DNA from: Plesiocystis pacifica SIR-1
GTDB lineage: Bacteria > Myxococcota_A > Polyangia > Nannocystales > Nannocystaceae
NCBI RefSeq assembly: GCF_000170895.1
Contig: NZ_ABCS01000038.1
Location: 1 to 64,000, forward strand
Direction of reading: 5' to 3'
Length of the DNA: 64,000 nt
Each line of letters begins with the position of its first letter. Position 1 is the stretch's first letter. Of the stretch, positions 36,898 to 46,612 are shown one piece after another. The notes beneath the pieces are model-generated. The model saw only the letters and a list, made by a program, of their open reading frames with translations, had not been told where the DNA came from and did no database searches. A program made the translations under genes and the position numbers.

Positions 36898-39800
36898 TCA
36901 TTCGTGTTGGCTGAGCCACGCGTTGATCTCTTCGAGCAGCGCGGCGCGCTCGTTCGTGGGGTCGCCCGCCTCGTCCGTCTGCGCCGAGGGCTCCGCGCGC
37001 TCGTGGGCGCCCGAGGCGTGCGGGGTCTCCTCGCGCAGGCGCTCGAGGCTGCGCTTGGCCTTGCGCGCCAGGGCGATGGCCTCGGTCCGCGAGGCCGGCG
37101 AGGTCTTGGGCTCGGCCGCGCCCGCGTCTGCTCGGGCCGGCGCCGCCGCGGCGACCTGCCAGCGCGCCCGGGCGAGGTTGAACTCGGTCTGGGCGAGGAC
37201 GACGGGGTGCGCCGCGTCGGCCTGGTCGAGCAGGGACACGCCGCGCTCGAGCACGACGATGGCCCGGGTCACGCTGCCCGGGTGCGCCTCGGGGTCGCGC
37301 TCGAGCTCGCCGATGCCGATCCACAGCAGGTGCTGGGCGAGCTCCTCGTGCTCGGTGCCGAGGACCTTCTCGCGCAGGTTGAGGGACTTGCGCTGGAGCT
37401 CGAGGCTGTCCTCGACCTCGCCCTGGCGGTGCATGGCCTTGGCCCGACCGCCCATGGCCAGGCCGACGAGCTCGTGCTCGCCGCCGACCAGATCGCGCCA
37501 CACCCCCTCGGCCTCGCGGTAGCTCTGCTCCGCCGCCGCGTAGTCCCGGCGCTCGAACAGCAGCTCGCCGGTGTTGTAGTGGATGAAGCCCACGGAGTTG
37601 TGGCGCTCGCCGTAGGTCGACAGGGCCACGCGCTTGGCCTGCTCGAAGGTCGCGAGCGCGGCGTCGAGGTGGCCGAGCTCGGCCTCGGCCGTGGCCAGGT
37701 TTTGGTACACGCTGACCAGCCGGGCGTTGTCGGGGCCGAACAGCTCGATGAGGATGTCGCGGGCGCGCTCGAAGGCGGCCTTCATGGCCTCGTGGTCCGC
37801 GAGGCTGTGGTGGGCGATGCCGATCTTGTTCCACGTGCCCGAGACCGCGACGTGCAGCCCGCCGACGTCGGCGTAGGCGGCCTCGTAGATCTGGAGGGCT
37901 TCGCGGTGGAGCTCGAGGGCCTGGCGGTTCTTGCCCTGGTAGCGCAGCAGGGTGCCGAAGCCGTTGAGGGCCTCGGCGCGCAGGGGGTGTCCGCGGCCCA
38001 GCTCGGCGTCGACGATGGTCAGGGCGCGCTCGAGCTCGCTGCGGCCCTCGTCCCAGTGGGCCAGGCGCTCGCGGGTCACGGCCAGGTGCAGCAATTCCCG
38101 ACCGACCTCGACGTGATCTTCGCCGTAGAGGGTCTCGACGATGTCGACGACCTCGAGGCGATCGGCGAGGGCGCGCTCGTAGTCGCCGCGCTGGTGGGCC
38201 AAGGTCGCGCCGGCGCGCAGCAGCCGGGCCTTGGTCTTGGGGTCGCCGTCGATGCGCTCGAAGGTCGAGGTCCCGATCCGGTGCCACAGCTGGGCCTCCT
38301 CGAACGCGCCCTCGGCCGTGTGCGCCTCGGTCAGGCGGTTGCTGGCCTCGATGGTCAGCTCGTCGTCGCCGGCGGACTGGGCGAGGAGCCAGGCCTCGGT
38401 CAGCTCGAAGATGCCGGCGGACTGCTCCCCGGTCAGCAGGAACAGGCGGCCGTGGGCGAGGTGCAGCTGGGCGTCGAGGGGGGCAAAGTCGAGCTCGATG
38501 CTGCGCTCGTCGAGCTTGGTCAGCAGCGCCCGGGCCTGGTTGTATTGGCCGAGGGCGAGCAGGCCGTCGACGCGGGTCAGCTTGGCCCGGACCTCGATGA
38601 TGGCGTCGACGAGCTCGGGCTTGGGCTGGCGACGGTCGAGCTCGTCGAGGAGGCTCGCGCGGCGGCAGCGGAGCGGATCGGGGAGGGTCAAGATGGCGTC
38701 GAGGGCCTCGTCGAGGAGGGTCGCGACGCCTGCTCGCGCGGGCTGCTCGTCGCTGCCCGCTTCGGTCCCGGCCTCAGCCCCGGCGTCGGTCGCGAGCACG
38801 GTCGTGACCGCCGCGACCGTGTTGAGCTGGCGATCGAGGCAGGCCATGCGCAGGTCGAGCATCTCGGCCGACTGCTCGCGGGTGACGTGGGTCGCCTCGC
38901 AGGTCTGGACGCCGACCTCGAGCCAGCGCTCGGTCCACGCGTCGAGCTCGCTGGCCATGGTCGCCCAGGTGTCGGGGGCGAAGGTGGCCGTCGACGCGGT
39001 CAGCCGGGCGCCGATGCGCTCGCGCAGGTCCTCGTCCCAGACCCCCGCGAGGGACTCGCTGCGCGGGGCGCAGGGGGCCTCGTCGTCCTCGCTCAGGCCG
39101 AGGGTCAGGGCCACGCCCGCGCCGGCGAAGGCGAAGGCGAGGAGCAGGGTCGAGATCAGCACGAGGGGGGTCGAGCGCGGCTGGGCCTCGAGGGCGTCGA
39201 GCAGGCTGACCATGTCGACGTAGCGCCGCTCGGGGTCGGGGTTGAGCCCGCGCTCGAGGACCTTGCGGACCCGGCCGGGGACCTCGCTCGCGCCGGGGTG
39301 GCCGCGCTTGATCTTCAGGGCCTCGCCGCGTCGGGGTCGCTGGCCAAACAGCGCCTCCCACAGCGCCACGCAGAAGCTGTATTGATCGGCCCGGGAGTCC
39401 GCGGCCCGGCCGTCGGCCTGCTCCGGCGCCATGTAGGCGGGGGTGCCCATGATCCGACCTTCGATGGTCAGGGGCGTGGGCGTGGCCAGGAGGTTGGGCA
39501 GGGACTTGGCCCGCTGGCGGCGGCGGGGCTCGTCGTCTGCGTCGGGCTCGTCGGCGGACTCGCGCCGGGCCCGGCCGTTGGTGTCGAGGATGCCCTCGGC
39601 GTGGGACTCGAAGGCGGCGTCGCTGGCCGGGATGGCCAGGCCAAAGTCGAGCACGCGGACGCGGCCGTCGTGGCCGACGAGGACGTTGTCGGGCTTGAAG
39701 TCGCGGTGGATGATGTCGGCCGCGTGGGCGGCCGCGAGGCCCCGGCCGGCCTGGACGTAGAGCCCGACGATGTCCCGCCACGAGCGGCGCTTGGCCTCGA

Positions 39801-40317
39801 GCCACTCGCGCATGGTCTGCCCGTCGATGAACTCCATGGCCACGAACACCTGCTCGGCCACGGCTCCAACCTCGTACACGGGGACCACGTTGGGGTGGGA
39901 CAGGCGCGCGAGGGACTGGGCCTCGCGGATCAGCCGGGCCCGGCGACGCTCGCTGCCGCGTTTGGAGGTCCGGACCAGCTTGAGCGCGACCTTGCGGTCG
40001 AGGTCGGGGTCGTAGGCCGTGTAGACGATGCCGACCCCGCCCGTCCCGATGACCTCGATGATGATGTAGCGGTTGAACAGCGCGCCGGGCTCGAGGGGGC
40101 GCTCGGCCTCGGGGCGCCAGCCAGGCTCGAGGTCCACGCGCACCTCGCCCTGGGACTCGAGGGCCTCGGCGCGCTCGCTGCGACGCAGCGCGTCCACGGC
40201 GGCTGCGGCAAGCACCGCTCCCGGATCAGTGGGCCCTTCGGGGCGAGGCGACCCTCCCCGCGCGGACGAGTCCTCGCGCGCACCCACGCGCGCCTCGCTC
40301 GGATCCACCGGGGTCAT
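36898..40317 (-). CDS. Transmembrane Ser/Thr protein kinase with TPR domain
   Basis: A 1139-residue PknB-type kinase. The kinase domain spans about residues 84-375: glycine loop GTGGVG at 91, K113 in VALKLV, HRDFKPDN at 204-211, DFG at 224, and MAPEQ near 300. An insert of about 50 residues rich in Arg/Asp lies between DFG and APE. One TM helix at 384-408 leads to an outer region with a DUF-like spacer and then tetratricopeptide repeats (about 540-1060; for example ALTIVDAELGRGHPLRAEAL). This kinase-TM-TPR layout is very common in myxobacteria. It should sense through the TPR region and phosphorylate cytoplasmic targets. The gene stands alone, with a perfect hairpin 47 bp upstream. Confidence 0.92.
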   Translation of the reverse strand: MTPVDPSEARVGAREDSSARGGSPRPEGPTDPGAVLAAAAVDALRRSERAEALESQGEVRVDLEPGWRPEAERPLEPGALFNRYIIIEVIGTGGVGIVYTAYDPDLDRKVALKLVRTSKRGSERRRARLIREAQSLARLSHPNVVPVYEVGAVAEQVFVAMEFIDGQTMREWLEAKRRSWRDIVGLYVQAGRGLAAAHAADIIHRDFKPDNVLVGHDGRVRVLDFGLAIPASDAAFESHAEGILDTNGRARRESADEPDADDEPRRRQRAKSLPNLLATPTPLTIEGRIMGTPAYMAPEQADGRAADSRADQYSFCVALWEALFGQRPRRGEALKIKRGHPGASEVPGRVRKVLERGLNPDPERRYVDMVSLLDALEAQPRSTPLVLISTLLLAFAFAGAGVALTLGLSEDDEAPCAPRSESLAGVWDEDLRERIGARLTASTATFAPDTWATMASELDAWTERWLEVGVQTCEATHVTREQSAEMLDLRMACLDRQLNTVAAVTTVLATDAGAEAGTEAGSDEQPARAGVATLLDEALDAILTLPDPLRCRRASLLDELDRRQPKPELVDAIIEVRAKLTRVDGLLALGQYNQARALLTKLDERSIELDFAPLDAQLHLAHGRLFLLTGEQSAGIFELTEAWLLAQSAGDDELTIEASNRLTEAHTAEGAFEEAQLWHRIGTSTFERIDGDPKTKARLLRAGATLAHQRGDYERALADRLEVVDIVETLYGEDHVEVGRELLHLAVTRERLAHWDEGRSELERALTIVDAELGRGHPLRAEALNGFGTLLRYQGKNRQALELHREALQIYEAAYADVGGLHVAVSGTWNKIGIAHHSLADHEAMKAAFERARDILIELFGPDNARLVSVYQNLATAEAELGHLDAALATFEQAKRVALSTYGERHNSVGFIHYNTGELLFERRDYAAAEQSYREAEGVWRDLVGGEHELVGLAMGGRAKAMHRQGEVEDSLELQRKSLNLREKVLGTEHEELAQHLLWIGIGELERDPEAHPGSVTRAIVVLERGVSLLDQADAAHPVVLAQTEFNLARARWQVAAAAPARADAGAAEPKTSPASRTEAIALARKAKRSLERLREETPHASGAHERAEPSAQTDEAGDPTNERAALLEEINAWLSQHE

Positions 40318-40363
40318 CGGCGCATCATAGCGCTCGGCGAGGCTCCCAAGCAGCGACTCGATT

Positions 40364-40392
40364 CAGGGACTGTGAAGTTTTCACAGTCCCTG
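40364..40392. promoter_or_regulatory. Perfect inverted repeat upstream of the TPR kinase
   Basis: Thirteen-bp arms CAGGGACTGTGAA and TTCACAGTCCCTG with a 3-nt centre, 47-75 bp before the kinase ATG. No T-tract follows on either strand, so an operator or a leader-RNA hairpin is more likely than a terminator of the upstream gene. Confidence 0.6.
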
Positions 40393-40607
40393 TCCACTTT
40401 GGCCGTCGTGGACGACGCCACGCCCTCCCTGCCCCACGTCCACGACTCAGAAACGGGTTCTCTCGATGATGTGCAGTGGCGAGGCAGGGACCCCAGTCGT
40501 CGAGGGTGACGCCGAGTGGCGCGCGCAGTTGACCGAAGAGCATCGCCCGAGCGGGGGCCGAGCTCCGCCGTGACGTGAGTCATGGGGGCGCCCCCTTCGT
40601 GGCCCCG

Positions 40608-41696
40608 TCAACGCATGGGATCGCCGTCGCCGTCGAGGGCGTTGGCGACCGCCTGGTTGTGGGCCTCGGTGGTCTCGCTGCTGCCGCCGCCGCGCAGGTT
40701 GATGACCCGGCTGAGCAGGCCGAACCAGAAGGGGGCGCCGAGGGTCGTCGCGAGGATGGTGATCCCAAAGCCGATCAGCTTCATCAGCCAGTCGAACAGG
40801 TTGTTCGGGGGGGAGCGGCGGTCGACGGGGTCGAGGGACCAGCCGAAGGGGAAGCCGTCGATGGCCTGGATGGTCTCGAGCTTGGCGATGAGCTGTTTGT
40901 CGCTGATCTGGCGGCCGGCGTCTTCGCCCTCGGAAGCCTCGCCTTCGGCCTCAGCGGCAGCCGGCTCCGCGGGCGCGTCCTCTCCGTCGGCGCCGTCGCT
41001 CGACGCGTCCTCGTCTTCGTCGCCCTCGGTTGACGCGCGCATCTCCTCGTCGAAGCCCACGGCCTGGCGCGCGATGGACAGGCGCAGCTCCGAGTTGGAC
41101 CACAGCGCGTTGGCGATCATCAGGGAGTCGGCGTTGCCGACGACGGTCACCAAGGTGGCGAACACGAACGCGGTGATCTGCGAGCGCCGGCCGTAGTGGC
41201 TGCTCAGCCGCTCCATCGAGGCCTCGAACCACATCTCGATGTTGCGCTCGGCCTGGCCGAGGTCCCGGCGGGTATTGGTGCACAGGTTCAACAACACCCG
41301 GCGCAGAGGCGCCGACTCCTCGATGCCGTGGACCATCGCGTGGAGCTCCTCGTAGGTGTCCGGACGCATCCGCCGCTCCTTGTCATCGGGGGGCGCGAGC
41401 ACCTCGAGCAGGGCCTTGGTGAACAGCGGCGTCGGGATGTAGTCCGTGGAGCTGCCCTGGGCGGCCAGGCCGCGGATGATCGGGTGATTGAGGAGGTCCT
41501 TGGCGATGCCCTGATTGCGCCCGCGGGCGTCGACCCAGGTGTCGCCGAGCATGTGCGCCAGCCACCGCTTCAGGGCGCGCTCGCGGGTCGAGAAGAGGTT
41601 GGCGAAGCCCTCGGTCACCGAGGTCGTGACCAGGCTGAGCAGCGCGTAGAGGAACATCAGCCCCAGAGCGACTTCGATGATCGTGTCCTGCAGCAT
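40608..41696 (-). CDS. Integral membrane protein of unknown function
   Basis: A 362-residue protein from the ATG at 41696. One N-terminal hydrophobic segment (about residues 4-26) is followed by a 130-residue soluble part. A second hydrophobic segment (SQITAFVFATLVTVVGNADS) comes next, then an acidic Glu/Asp/Ala low-complexity stretch, and a final pair of segments near the C-terminus (LMKLIGFGITILATTLGAPF). The DARGRNQGIAKDLLNHP and FEASMERLSSHYGRRSQ blocks look conserved, but I cannot name the family. Its start is 92 bp from the divergent amidohydrolase gene. Confidence 0.75.
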   Translation of the reverse strand: MLQDTIIEVALGLMFLYALLSLVTTSVTEGFANLFSTRERALKRWLAHMLGDTWVDARGRNQGIAKDLLNHPIIRGLAAQGSSTDYIPTPLFTKALLEVLAPPDDKERRMRPDTYEELHAMVHGIEESAPLRRVLLNLCTNTRRDLGQAERNIEMWFEASMERLSSHYGRRSQITAFVFATLVTVVGNADSLMIANALWSNSELRLSIARQAVGFDEEMRASTEGDEDEDASSDGADGEDAPAEPAAAEAEGEASEGEDAGRQISDKQLIAKLETIQAIDGFPFGWSLDPVDRRSPPNNLFDWLMKLIGFGITILATTLGAPFWFGLLSRVINLRGGGSSETTEAHNQAVANALDGDGDPMR

Positions 41697-41788
41697 GGCG
41701 CGCGGCGACGATAGCAGGAAGGCGCGAGCCGCGGGGCCTGGAGGCTCGGGGGGCCACGCAGGCACGCCGGCTCGTCTATGATCGCGCC

Positions 41789-43561
41789 ATGGCGCAGGCC
41801 GATGTCGTGATTCACGGGGGCTCGATCTTCGATGGCGAGGGTCGCCCGCCCGTGGAGGGGGATCTCGTGCTCGCCCAGGGTCGGGTGCGGGAGCTCGTCG
41901 CGGGCGGCCTGAGCGAAGCGACCCGGGCCGAGCTCGCGACCTGTGGGGCCGAGCTGCTCGACGCCCAGGGCTGCTGGGTGAGCCCCGGCTTCATCGACCT
42001 GCACACCCACTACGACGCGGAGGTCGAGATCATGCCCAGCCTCGGCGAGTCCGTGCGCCACGGCGTCACCTCGATCGTGCTCGGGAGCTGCGGCCTGAGC
42101 ATGGCCGTGGGCGATCCCGTGGATCTGGCGGACATGTTCTGCCGCGTCGAGGGGATCCCGCGCAGCACGGTCAAGCCCCTGCTCGAGCAGACCAAGACCT
42201 GGGCGGGGCCCGAGGCCTACTTCGAGCACCTCGCCCAGCTCCCCCTCGGCCCCAACGTCGCGGCCTTCCTGGGCCACTCGGCGATCCGGGCAGAGGCCAT
42301 GGGCCTGGGCCCGAGCCTCGACGCGCGCGTGCGGCCCCGCGCGGAGGAGCTCGCGCGCATGCAGAGCCTGCTGCGCGAGGCCCTGGACGCCGGCTACATC
42401 GGCCTGTCGATCAACACCTTGCCCTGGGACAAGATGGACGGCGAGGAATTCCGCAGCCGGCCCACGCCCTCGGTGTTCGCCAGCTGGTCGGAGTACCGCG
42501 CGCTCGCGGAGATCCTGCGCGAGCGCGGGGCGGTGCTCCAGGGCGTGCCCAACGTGTCGACCAAGGTCAACGTCGCGCTCTTCGCCCTGCTCAGCACGGG
42601 GCTGGGTCGGCGGGCGCTCAAGACCACGCTGATCGCGATGATGGACGCGATCGCGTCCCGGGGCATCCACCGCGTCGTCGGGACCGTGGCGCGGCTGACC
42701 AACACCTTGCTGCGCGGCGACCTGCGCTTTCAGGCCCTGCCCAACCCCTTCGACATGTGGGTCGACGGCATCGAGGTCCCGGTGTTCGAGGAGATCGGCG
42801 CGGGCACGGAGGCGCTGCACTTCCAGGACCCCGGCGAGCGCGCGGCGCTGCTCCGCGACCCGGCCTTTCGCAAGCGCTTCAAGCGACAGTGGCGAAACCC
42901 CATCCTGGGGCGGGCCTACCACCGCGACCTGGCCGAGACCCGCATCAAGGCCTGCCCCGAGCCCGCCCTCGTCGGCCGCTCGTTCGCGGACATCGGCGCC
43001 GAGCGGGGCCTCGACCCCATCGACGCGATGCTCGATCTGGTCGCCGAGCACGGCCACGCGCTGCGCTGGTTCACCGTGGTCGCCAACGACCGCCCGCGCT
43101 GGCTGGAGTGGATCGTTCGCCACCCCGACACCCTGATCGGCTTCTCCGACGCGGGCGCCCACCTGCGCAACATGGCCTACTACAACTTCCCGCTGCGCAT
43201 GCTCAAGCTCGTCACCGACGCCCAGCGCGAGGGTCGGGCGGTGCTCAGCCCCGAGGCGGCGATTCAGCGCCTGACCTCGGAGATCGCCGATTGGCTGGGC
43301 CTCGACGTCGGCCGCCTCGCCCCGGGCAAGCGCGCCGACGTGGTGGTCATCGATCCGGCGGGCCTCGACGACGCCCTCGAGCACATCCACGAGGAGCCGA
43401 TGGCGGGCTTCGACGGGCTGAGCCGGCTGGTGCGGCGGAATGACCGCGCGACCCGGGCCGTGTACGTCGGCGGCAGGCGGGCCTTCGCCGAGGGTGCTTT
43501 CGCGCCAGGGCTCGGCCGTGAGGGCGGCTTTGGCCAGCTCCTGCGCGCGAATCACGGATAG
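41789..43561 (+). CDS. Amidohydrolase family protein, D-aminoacylase-like
   Basis: A 590-residue metal-dependent hydrolase. It opens VVIHGGSIFDGEGRPPVEGD and has the metal motif FIDLHTHYD with H72 and H74, as in N-acyl-D-amino-acid deacylases. GVTSIVLGSCGLS, FSDAGAHL near residue 450 and the C-terminal GRLAPGKRADVVVIDP and GGRRAF fit that subfamily. It is somewhat longer than typical D-aminoacylases (about 480-540). It is likely cytoplasmic. The real substrate could be a D-acylamino acid or another cyclic or acyl amide. Confidence 0.85.
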   Translation: MAQADVVIHGGSIFDGEGRPPVEGDLVLAQGRVRELVAGGLSEATRAELATCGAELLDAQGCWVSPGFIDLHTHYDAEVEIMPSLGESVRHGVTSIVLGSCGLSMAVGDPVDLADMFCRVEGIPRSTVKPLLEQTKTWAGPEAYFEHLAQLPLGPNVAAFLGHSAIRAEAMGLGPSLDARVRPRAEELARMQSLLREALDAGYIGLSINTLPWDKMDGEEFRSRPTPSVFASWSEYRALAEILRERGAVLQGVPNVSTKVNVALFALLSTGLGRRALKTTLIAMMDAIASRGIHRVVGTVARLTNTLLRGDLRFQALPNPFDMWVDGIEVPVFEEIGAGTEALHFQDPGERAALLRDPAFRKRFKRQWRNPILGRAYHRDLAETRIKACPEPALVGRSFADIGAERGLDPIDAMLDLVAEHGHALRWFTVVANDRPRWLEWIVRHPDTLIGFSDAGAHLRNMAYYNFPLRMLKLVTDAQREGRAVLSPEAAIQRLTSEIADWLGLDVGRLAPGKRADVVVIDPAGLDDALEHIHEEPMAGFDGLSRLVRRNDRATRAVYVGGRRAFAEGAFAPGLGREGGFGQLLRANHG

Positions 43562-44153
43562 TCACAGAGTGTATTAAAATTGGGGCACTCTGCCTCAGAT
43601 ATGCGCACTCCTGTGTCATGAGATGAGCGATACCGCACGCTTGACGCTCTCTCGAATTCCAGTGTAGCTGAAATCTCATGGTAATCACAGGAGGGCGCGG
43701 AGTGCTCGCTGCTCTACTCGAGTACACTCGCTCTGTAATCGATCGCTCTCTTTTTTCATGACTGCGAGCTCGCCTTCGGTACGAGGGATTTGTGCTATTG
43801 CACACTGCGACAAGTTTTAAAAATAGAAAAACGCGCACTTTTTGGCATGGGGACTCGTTTTGAAGTGTCCCGAAGACCGCTTTGCCCTGTTTCGCCACGA
43901 CCCATACATCTCATTTTGAATCAAAATGAGGATTGACCGTGACAGGATGGGACATCTGTTGCGATTCCACCCTCATCGAAATTTTCTTGAAAGGTGGGAT
44001 GTCCGAAGGTACAGAACCAATGTCTTCGATTTCAGCCGATTTGAAATCTGGACGACGGTGAGACCGCCGAATCAACGGCGACAGTTCCTGGCTTTCACGG
44101 CACGGATGCCACGAATGGGAATTGGCTCGATGACCCTCAAAGAGGACGACGAC
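43562..44153. other. 592-bp lower-GC spacer with palindromes
   Basis: GC is clearly below the flanking genes. It contains a perfect 21-bp palindrome at 43910-43930 and a 7-bp-arm hairpin near 44030 (GATTTCA/TGAAATC). A minus-strand frame at 43347-43898 is not protein-like. The upstream extension of the next gene's frame also has poor codon bias. It is probably a long regulatory region for the ThDP enzyme gene. Confidence 0.55.
43910..43930. promoter_or_regulatory. Perfect 21-bp palindrome upstream of the ThDP enzyme
   Basis: Arms CTCATTTTGA and TCAAAATGAG around a single A. It lies 223 bp before the ATG of the ThDP enzyme in AT-richer sequence and is a good candidate for a dimeric regulator's binding site. 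Confidence 0.55.
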
Positions 44154-46049
44154 ATGGCAGTCGACAACAGCGCACGGAAGCGAGGAGCCTGGCTCCGCAC
44201 CATCGACGGCGGGGAGGCGCCTCCGACCAGGGAGGTCGGGGGCGCGCCCGAGCCGTCTGGCGACGACGAGTTCGTCGAGGATTGCCCGCAGCTGCGCGGG
44301 CGCGCGGGCACGGGCCCGTGGGAGCTGTGGGAGGAGCTGCCCGGACCCGTCGCTGGGGTCGAGGTCACGAGCTTCTCCGACGCCTTCGTCGAGATCCTCG
44401 GGGAGCTGGGCATCGAGCACGCCTACGGGATCTCGGGCGGCGCCATCGTACCTTTCTACGACGCGCTGTCTCGCTCGCAGCTGTCGGTGATCCACTGTCG
44501 CCACGAGGCCGGGGCGGCCTTCGCCGCCCTCGAGGACTCCCTGGCCAGCGGCCGCCCGACGGTGGTGTTCACGACGACCGGGCCGGGCATCACCAACGCG
44601 CTCACGGGCCTGGTCGCCGCGCGCTGGGAAGGCGCCAAGGTGCTGTTCATCTCGGCCGCGACGCCCCTGGCCCAGACGGGCCGCGGCGCCTTCCAGGACA
44701 CCAGCTTCCACACCCTCCCGGTCGGCCTGTTCACCGCGGGCTCGGTGTTCGACTACGTCGAGACCGTCGCCGCGCCGGAGCAGCTCGCCCGGGTCGCGCG
44801 TCGGCTCGAGACGGGCCTGGCCAAGGTCGGGGGCTTCGTCGCCCACGTCAGCGTGCCGACCGATCTACAGCGCGCCGAGGTCACCCGCGACCGCGGGGTT
44901 CGGCGCGGCAGCCTGATGCGGATGGGTTGCGACCCCGAGGCCGTGGCGAGCATCGCCCAGGAGCTCCGCGACACCTCGGCTGGGCCGACGGCCATCTGGG
45001 TTGGCTTCGGCGCCCGCTCGGCCGCCCCGCAGATCCGCGCCTTGGCCGAGCGCCTGGGCGCGGCGGTGATGAGCTCGCCCCGGGGCAAGGGGGTGTTCCC
45101 CGAGTCCCACCCCCAGTTCATCGGCGTCACGGGCTTCGCCGGCCACAGCCACGTCAAGAGCTGGATCGAGCGTCACCGGCCGCAGCGCGTGCTCGTCCTC
45201 GGCACCCGCCTGGGCGAGTTCACGACCTTTTGGGATCCCCGGATGGTGCCGGATCAGGGCTTCATCCACGTCGACATCGATCCCGACGCCGGCGGCGAGG
45301 CCTACCCGCTGGCCTACACGCGCACCGTGCAGGCGGAGATCGGCGCCTTCGTCGGGGCCCTGCTCGAGCAACTCGACGATCACGTGCCCGCGACCATGCC
45401 CGGGCGCGGCTACCTCGGCCCCCAGCGCCTCGATCCCGTCGAAGATCGCCGGGTGCGGCCGACCTTCCTGATGCAGTGCGTCCAGGACGGAGTGGTCGAC
45501 GCGGGCGCGCGGGTCATGACCGAGGCCGGCAACGCCTTCGCCTGGGGCAACCATCTGCTGCGCTTCGACGAGCCCAACCGCTACCGCGTCTCGACGGGCT
45601 TCGGGTCCATGGGCCACGCGGTCACGGGCGTGATCGGGGCGGCGCTGGCCGAGCCCGGGCGCAAGGCCGTGGCGATCGCGGGCGACGGCGCGATGCTCAT
45701 GAACAGCGAGATCAGCACCGCGGTGCAGTACGGCCTGCCCGCGGTGTGGATCGTGCTCAACGACTCGCAGTACGGGATGATCGACCACGGCATGCGCCAC
45801 GGCGGCTACGCGCCGGAGTCCGTCAGCATGCCGTCGACGGACTTCGTCGCCATCGCCCGGGCCATGGGCGCAGACGGCGTTGCGGTGCGGGACGAGTCAG
45901 AGCTCGCCGCGGCCCTCGAGCAAGCGATGCGCGCCGAGGGGCCCTTCGTCGTCGACGTGCACATCGACCCCAACCAGCGGGCGCCCTTCCTCGAGCGCGC
46001 CGACGGCCTGTTCAAGGCCAAGCCCTGGCAGGGTCCGCCGCGGGCTTGA
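44154..46049 (+). CDS. Thiamine-diphosphate-dependent enzyme (acetolactate synthase-like)
   Basis: A 631-residue protein from the ATG at 44154 (AGAGGA 9 nt upstream). Residues 75-235 form the PYR domain with the cofactor-activating Glu118 in HCRHEAGAAFA and TTTGPGITNALTG. The central domain has WVGFGARSAAPQIRALAERL. The C-terminal PP domain has the ThDP motif GDGAMLMNSEISTA...NDSQYG. The family includes acetolactate synthase, pyruvate oxidase and ThDP enzymes of secondary metabolism. The first 70 residues are an unusual hydrophilic extension. No regulatory subunit (IlvH) or ilvC is nearby, so a role outside branched-chain amino-acid synthesis is likely, with substrate unknown. Confidence 0.87.
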   Translation: MAVDNSARKRGAWLRTIDGGEAPPTREVGGAPEPSGDDEFVEDCPQLRGRAGTGPWELWEELPGPVAGVEVTSFSDAFVEILGELGIEHAYGISGGAIVPFYDALSRSQLSVIHCRHEAGAAFAALEDSLASGRPTVVFTTTGPGITNALTGLVAARWEGAKVLFISAATPLAQTGRGAFQDTSFHTLPVGLFTAGSVFDYVETVAAPEQLARVARRLETGLAKVGGFVAHVSVPTDLQRAEVTRDRGVRRGSLMRMGCDPEAVASIAQELRDTSAGPTAIWVGFGARSAAPQIRALAERLGAAVMSSPRGKGVFPESHPQFIGVTGFAGHSHVKSWIERHRPQRVLVLGTRLGEFTTFWDPRMVPDQGFIHVDIDPDAGGEAYPLAYTRTVQAEIGAFVGALLEQLDDHVPATMPGRGYLGPQRLDPVEDRRVRPTFLMQCVQDGVVDAGARVMTEAGNAFAWGNHLLRFDEPNRYRVSTGFGSMGHAVTGVIGAALAEPGRKAVAIAGDGAMLMNSEISTAVQYGLPAVWIVLNDSQYGMIDHGMRHGGYAPESVSMPSTDFVAIARAMGADGVAVRDESELAAALEQAMRAEGPFVVDVHIDPNQRAPFLERADGLFKAKPWQGPPRA

Positions 46050-46147
46050 GTCATCGCTAGCAGCCGCCCACGGGTTCAACGCCAGCTGAGTCCGTGGACG
46101 ATGCTTTCGTGGATCATGGGTCCCGGCGCGGCCGGGGTGGGCGACTG

Positions 46148-46612
46148 CTAGAGCCGGGCGAGGGCGCCGGCGATGGTGTCGGCCTCGACGACCATCCCAC
46201 CGCGCTGGGCCATGATCTCGGGCAGCCACTCGGCCGCGGCCGCCGTGGTCGAGAAGGTCTCGATCGGGAAGCTGCTGCGGCTGACCACGGTGAGGGTCCG
46301 GGTCACGGCCCGGACCAGGCTCCCGCGCACGCCTCCAAACTCGATCACCAGGGCGTTGCCGAGGATCTGCGAGTCGAGCTCGAGGATGGTCTGGTCGAAG
46401 ACCTTGCGGACCCCGCCGTCGGGGGGCCCCACCCCATCCCGGAGCACGGTCAGCACGGCGAGGCCCTGGCCGCTCGCGATCTTGGGGAAGGTGTCACAGA
46501 CCAAGCGCGCGCGTTCGACCGTCGGCGTCTGGCGCCAAACGATGATCGCCAGGTTGGCGAGGCGGGCGAGGCAGTAGCCCGCGGTGTCGGCCAGGATCTC
46601 GGCTTCGGTCAT
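46148..46612 (-). CDS. Small STAS-like protein
   Basis: A 154-residue cytoplasmic protein from the ATG at 46612. Alternating strands and helices (LANLAIIVWRQTPTVERARL, VCDTFPKIASGQGLAVLTVL, ALVIEFGGVRGSLVRAVTRT and FPIETFSTTAAAAEWL) resemble the STAS/SpoIIAA-like small proteins abundant in myxobacteria. It aligns by eye with the protein at 48839-49267, which suggests the two are related copies on each side of the terpene synthase gene. No catalytic residues are visible. Function unknown. Confidence 0.65.
   Translation of the reverse strand: MTEAEILADTAGYCLARLANLAIIVWRQTPTVERARLVCDTFPKIASGQGLAVLTVLRDGVGPPDGGVRKVFDQTILELDSQILGNALVIEFGGVRGSLVRAVTRTLTVVSRSSFPIETFSTTAAAAEWLPEIMAQRGGMVVEADTIAGALARL

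Noticed and set aside
40584..40595. 12-bp palindrome GGGGGCGCCCCC
   Set aside because: It has no spacer, sits right at the end of a gene and is easily produced by chance at this GC.
43347..43898. Minus-strand frame of 183 codons upstream of the ThDP gene
   Set aside because: It is half in low-GC spacer and half antisense to the amidohydrolase, with composition unlike the other proteins.
43926..44153. Upstream start for the ThDP enzyme adding 76 residues
   Set aside because: The extension has poor GC3 bias and no ribosome site, while the ATG at 44154 has AGAGGA at the right distance.
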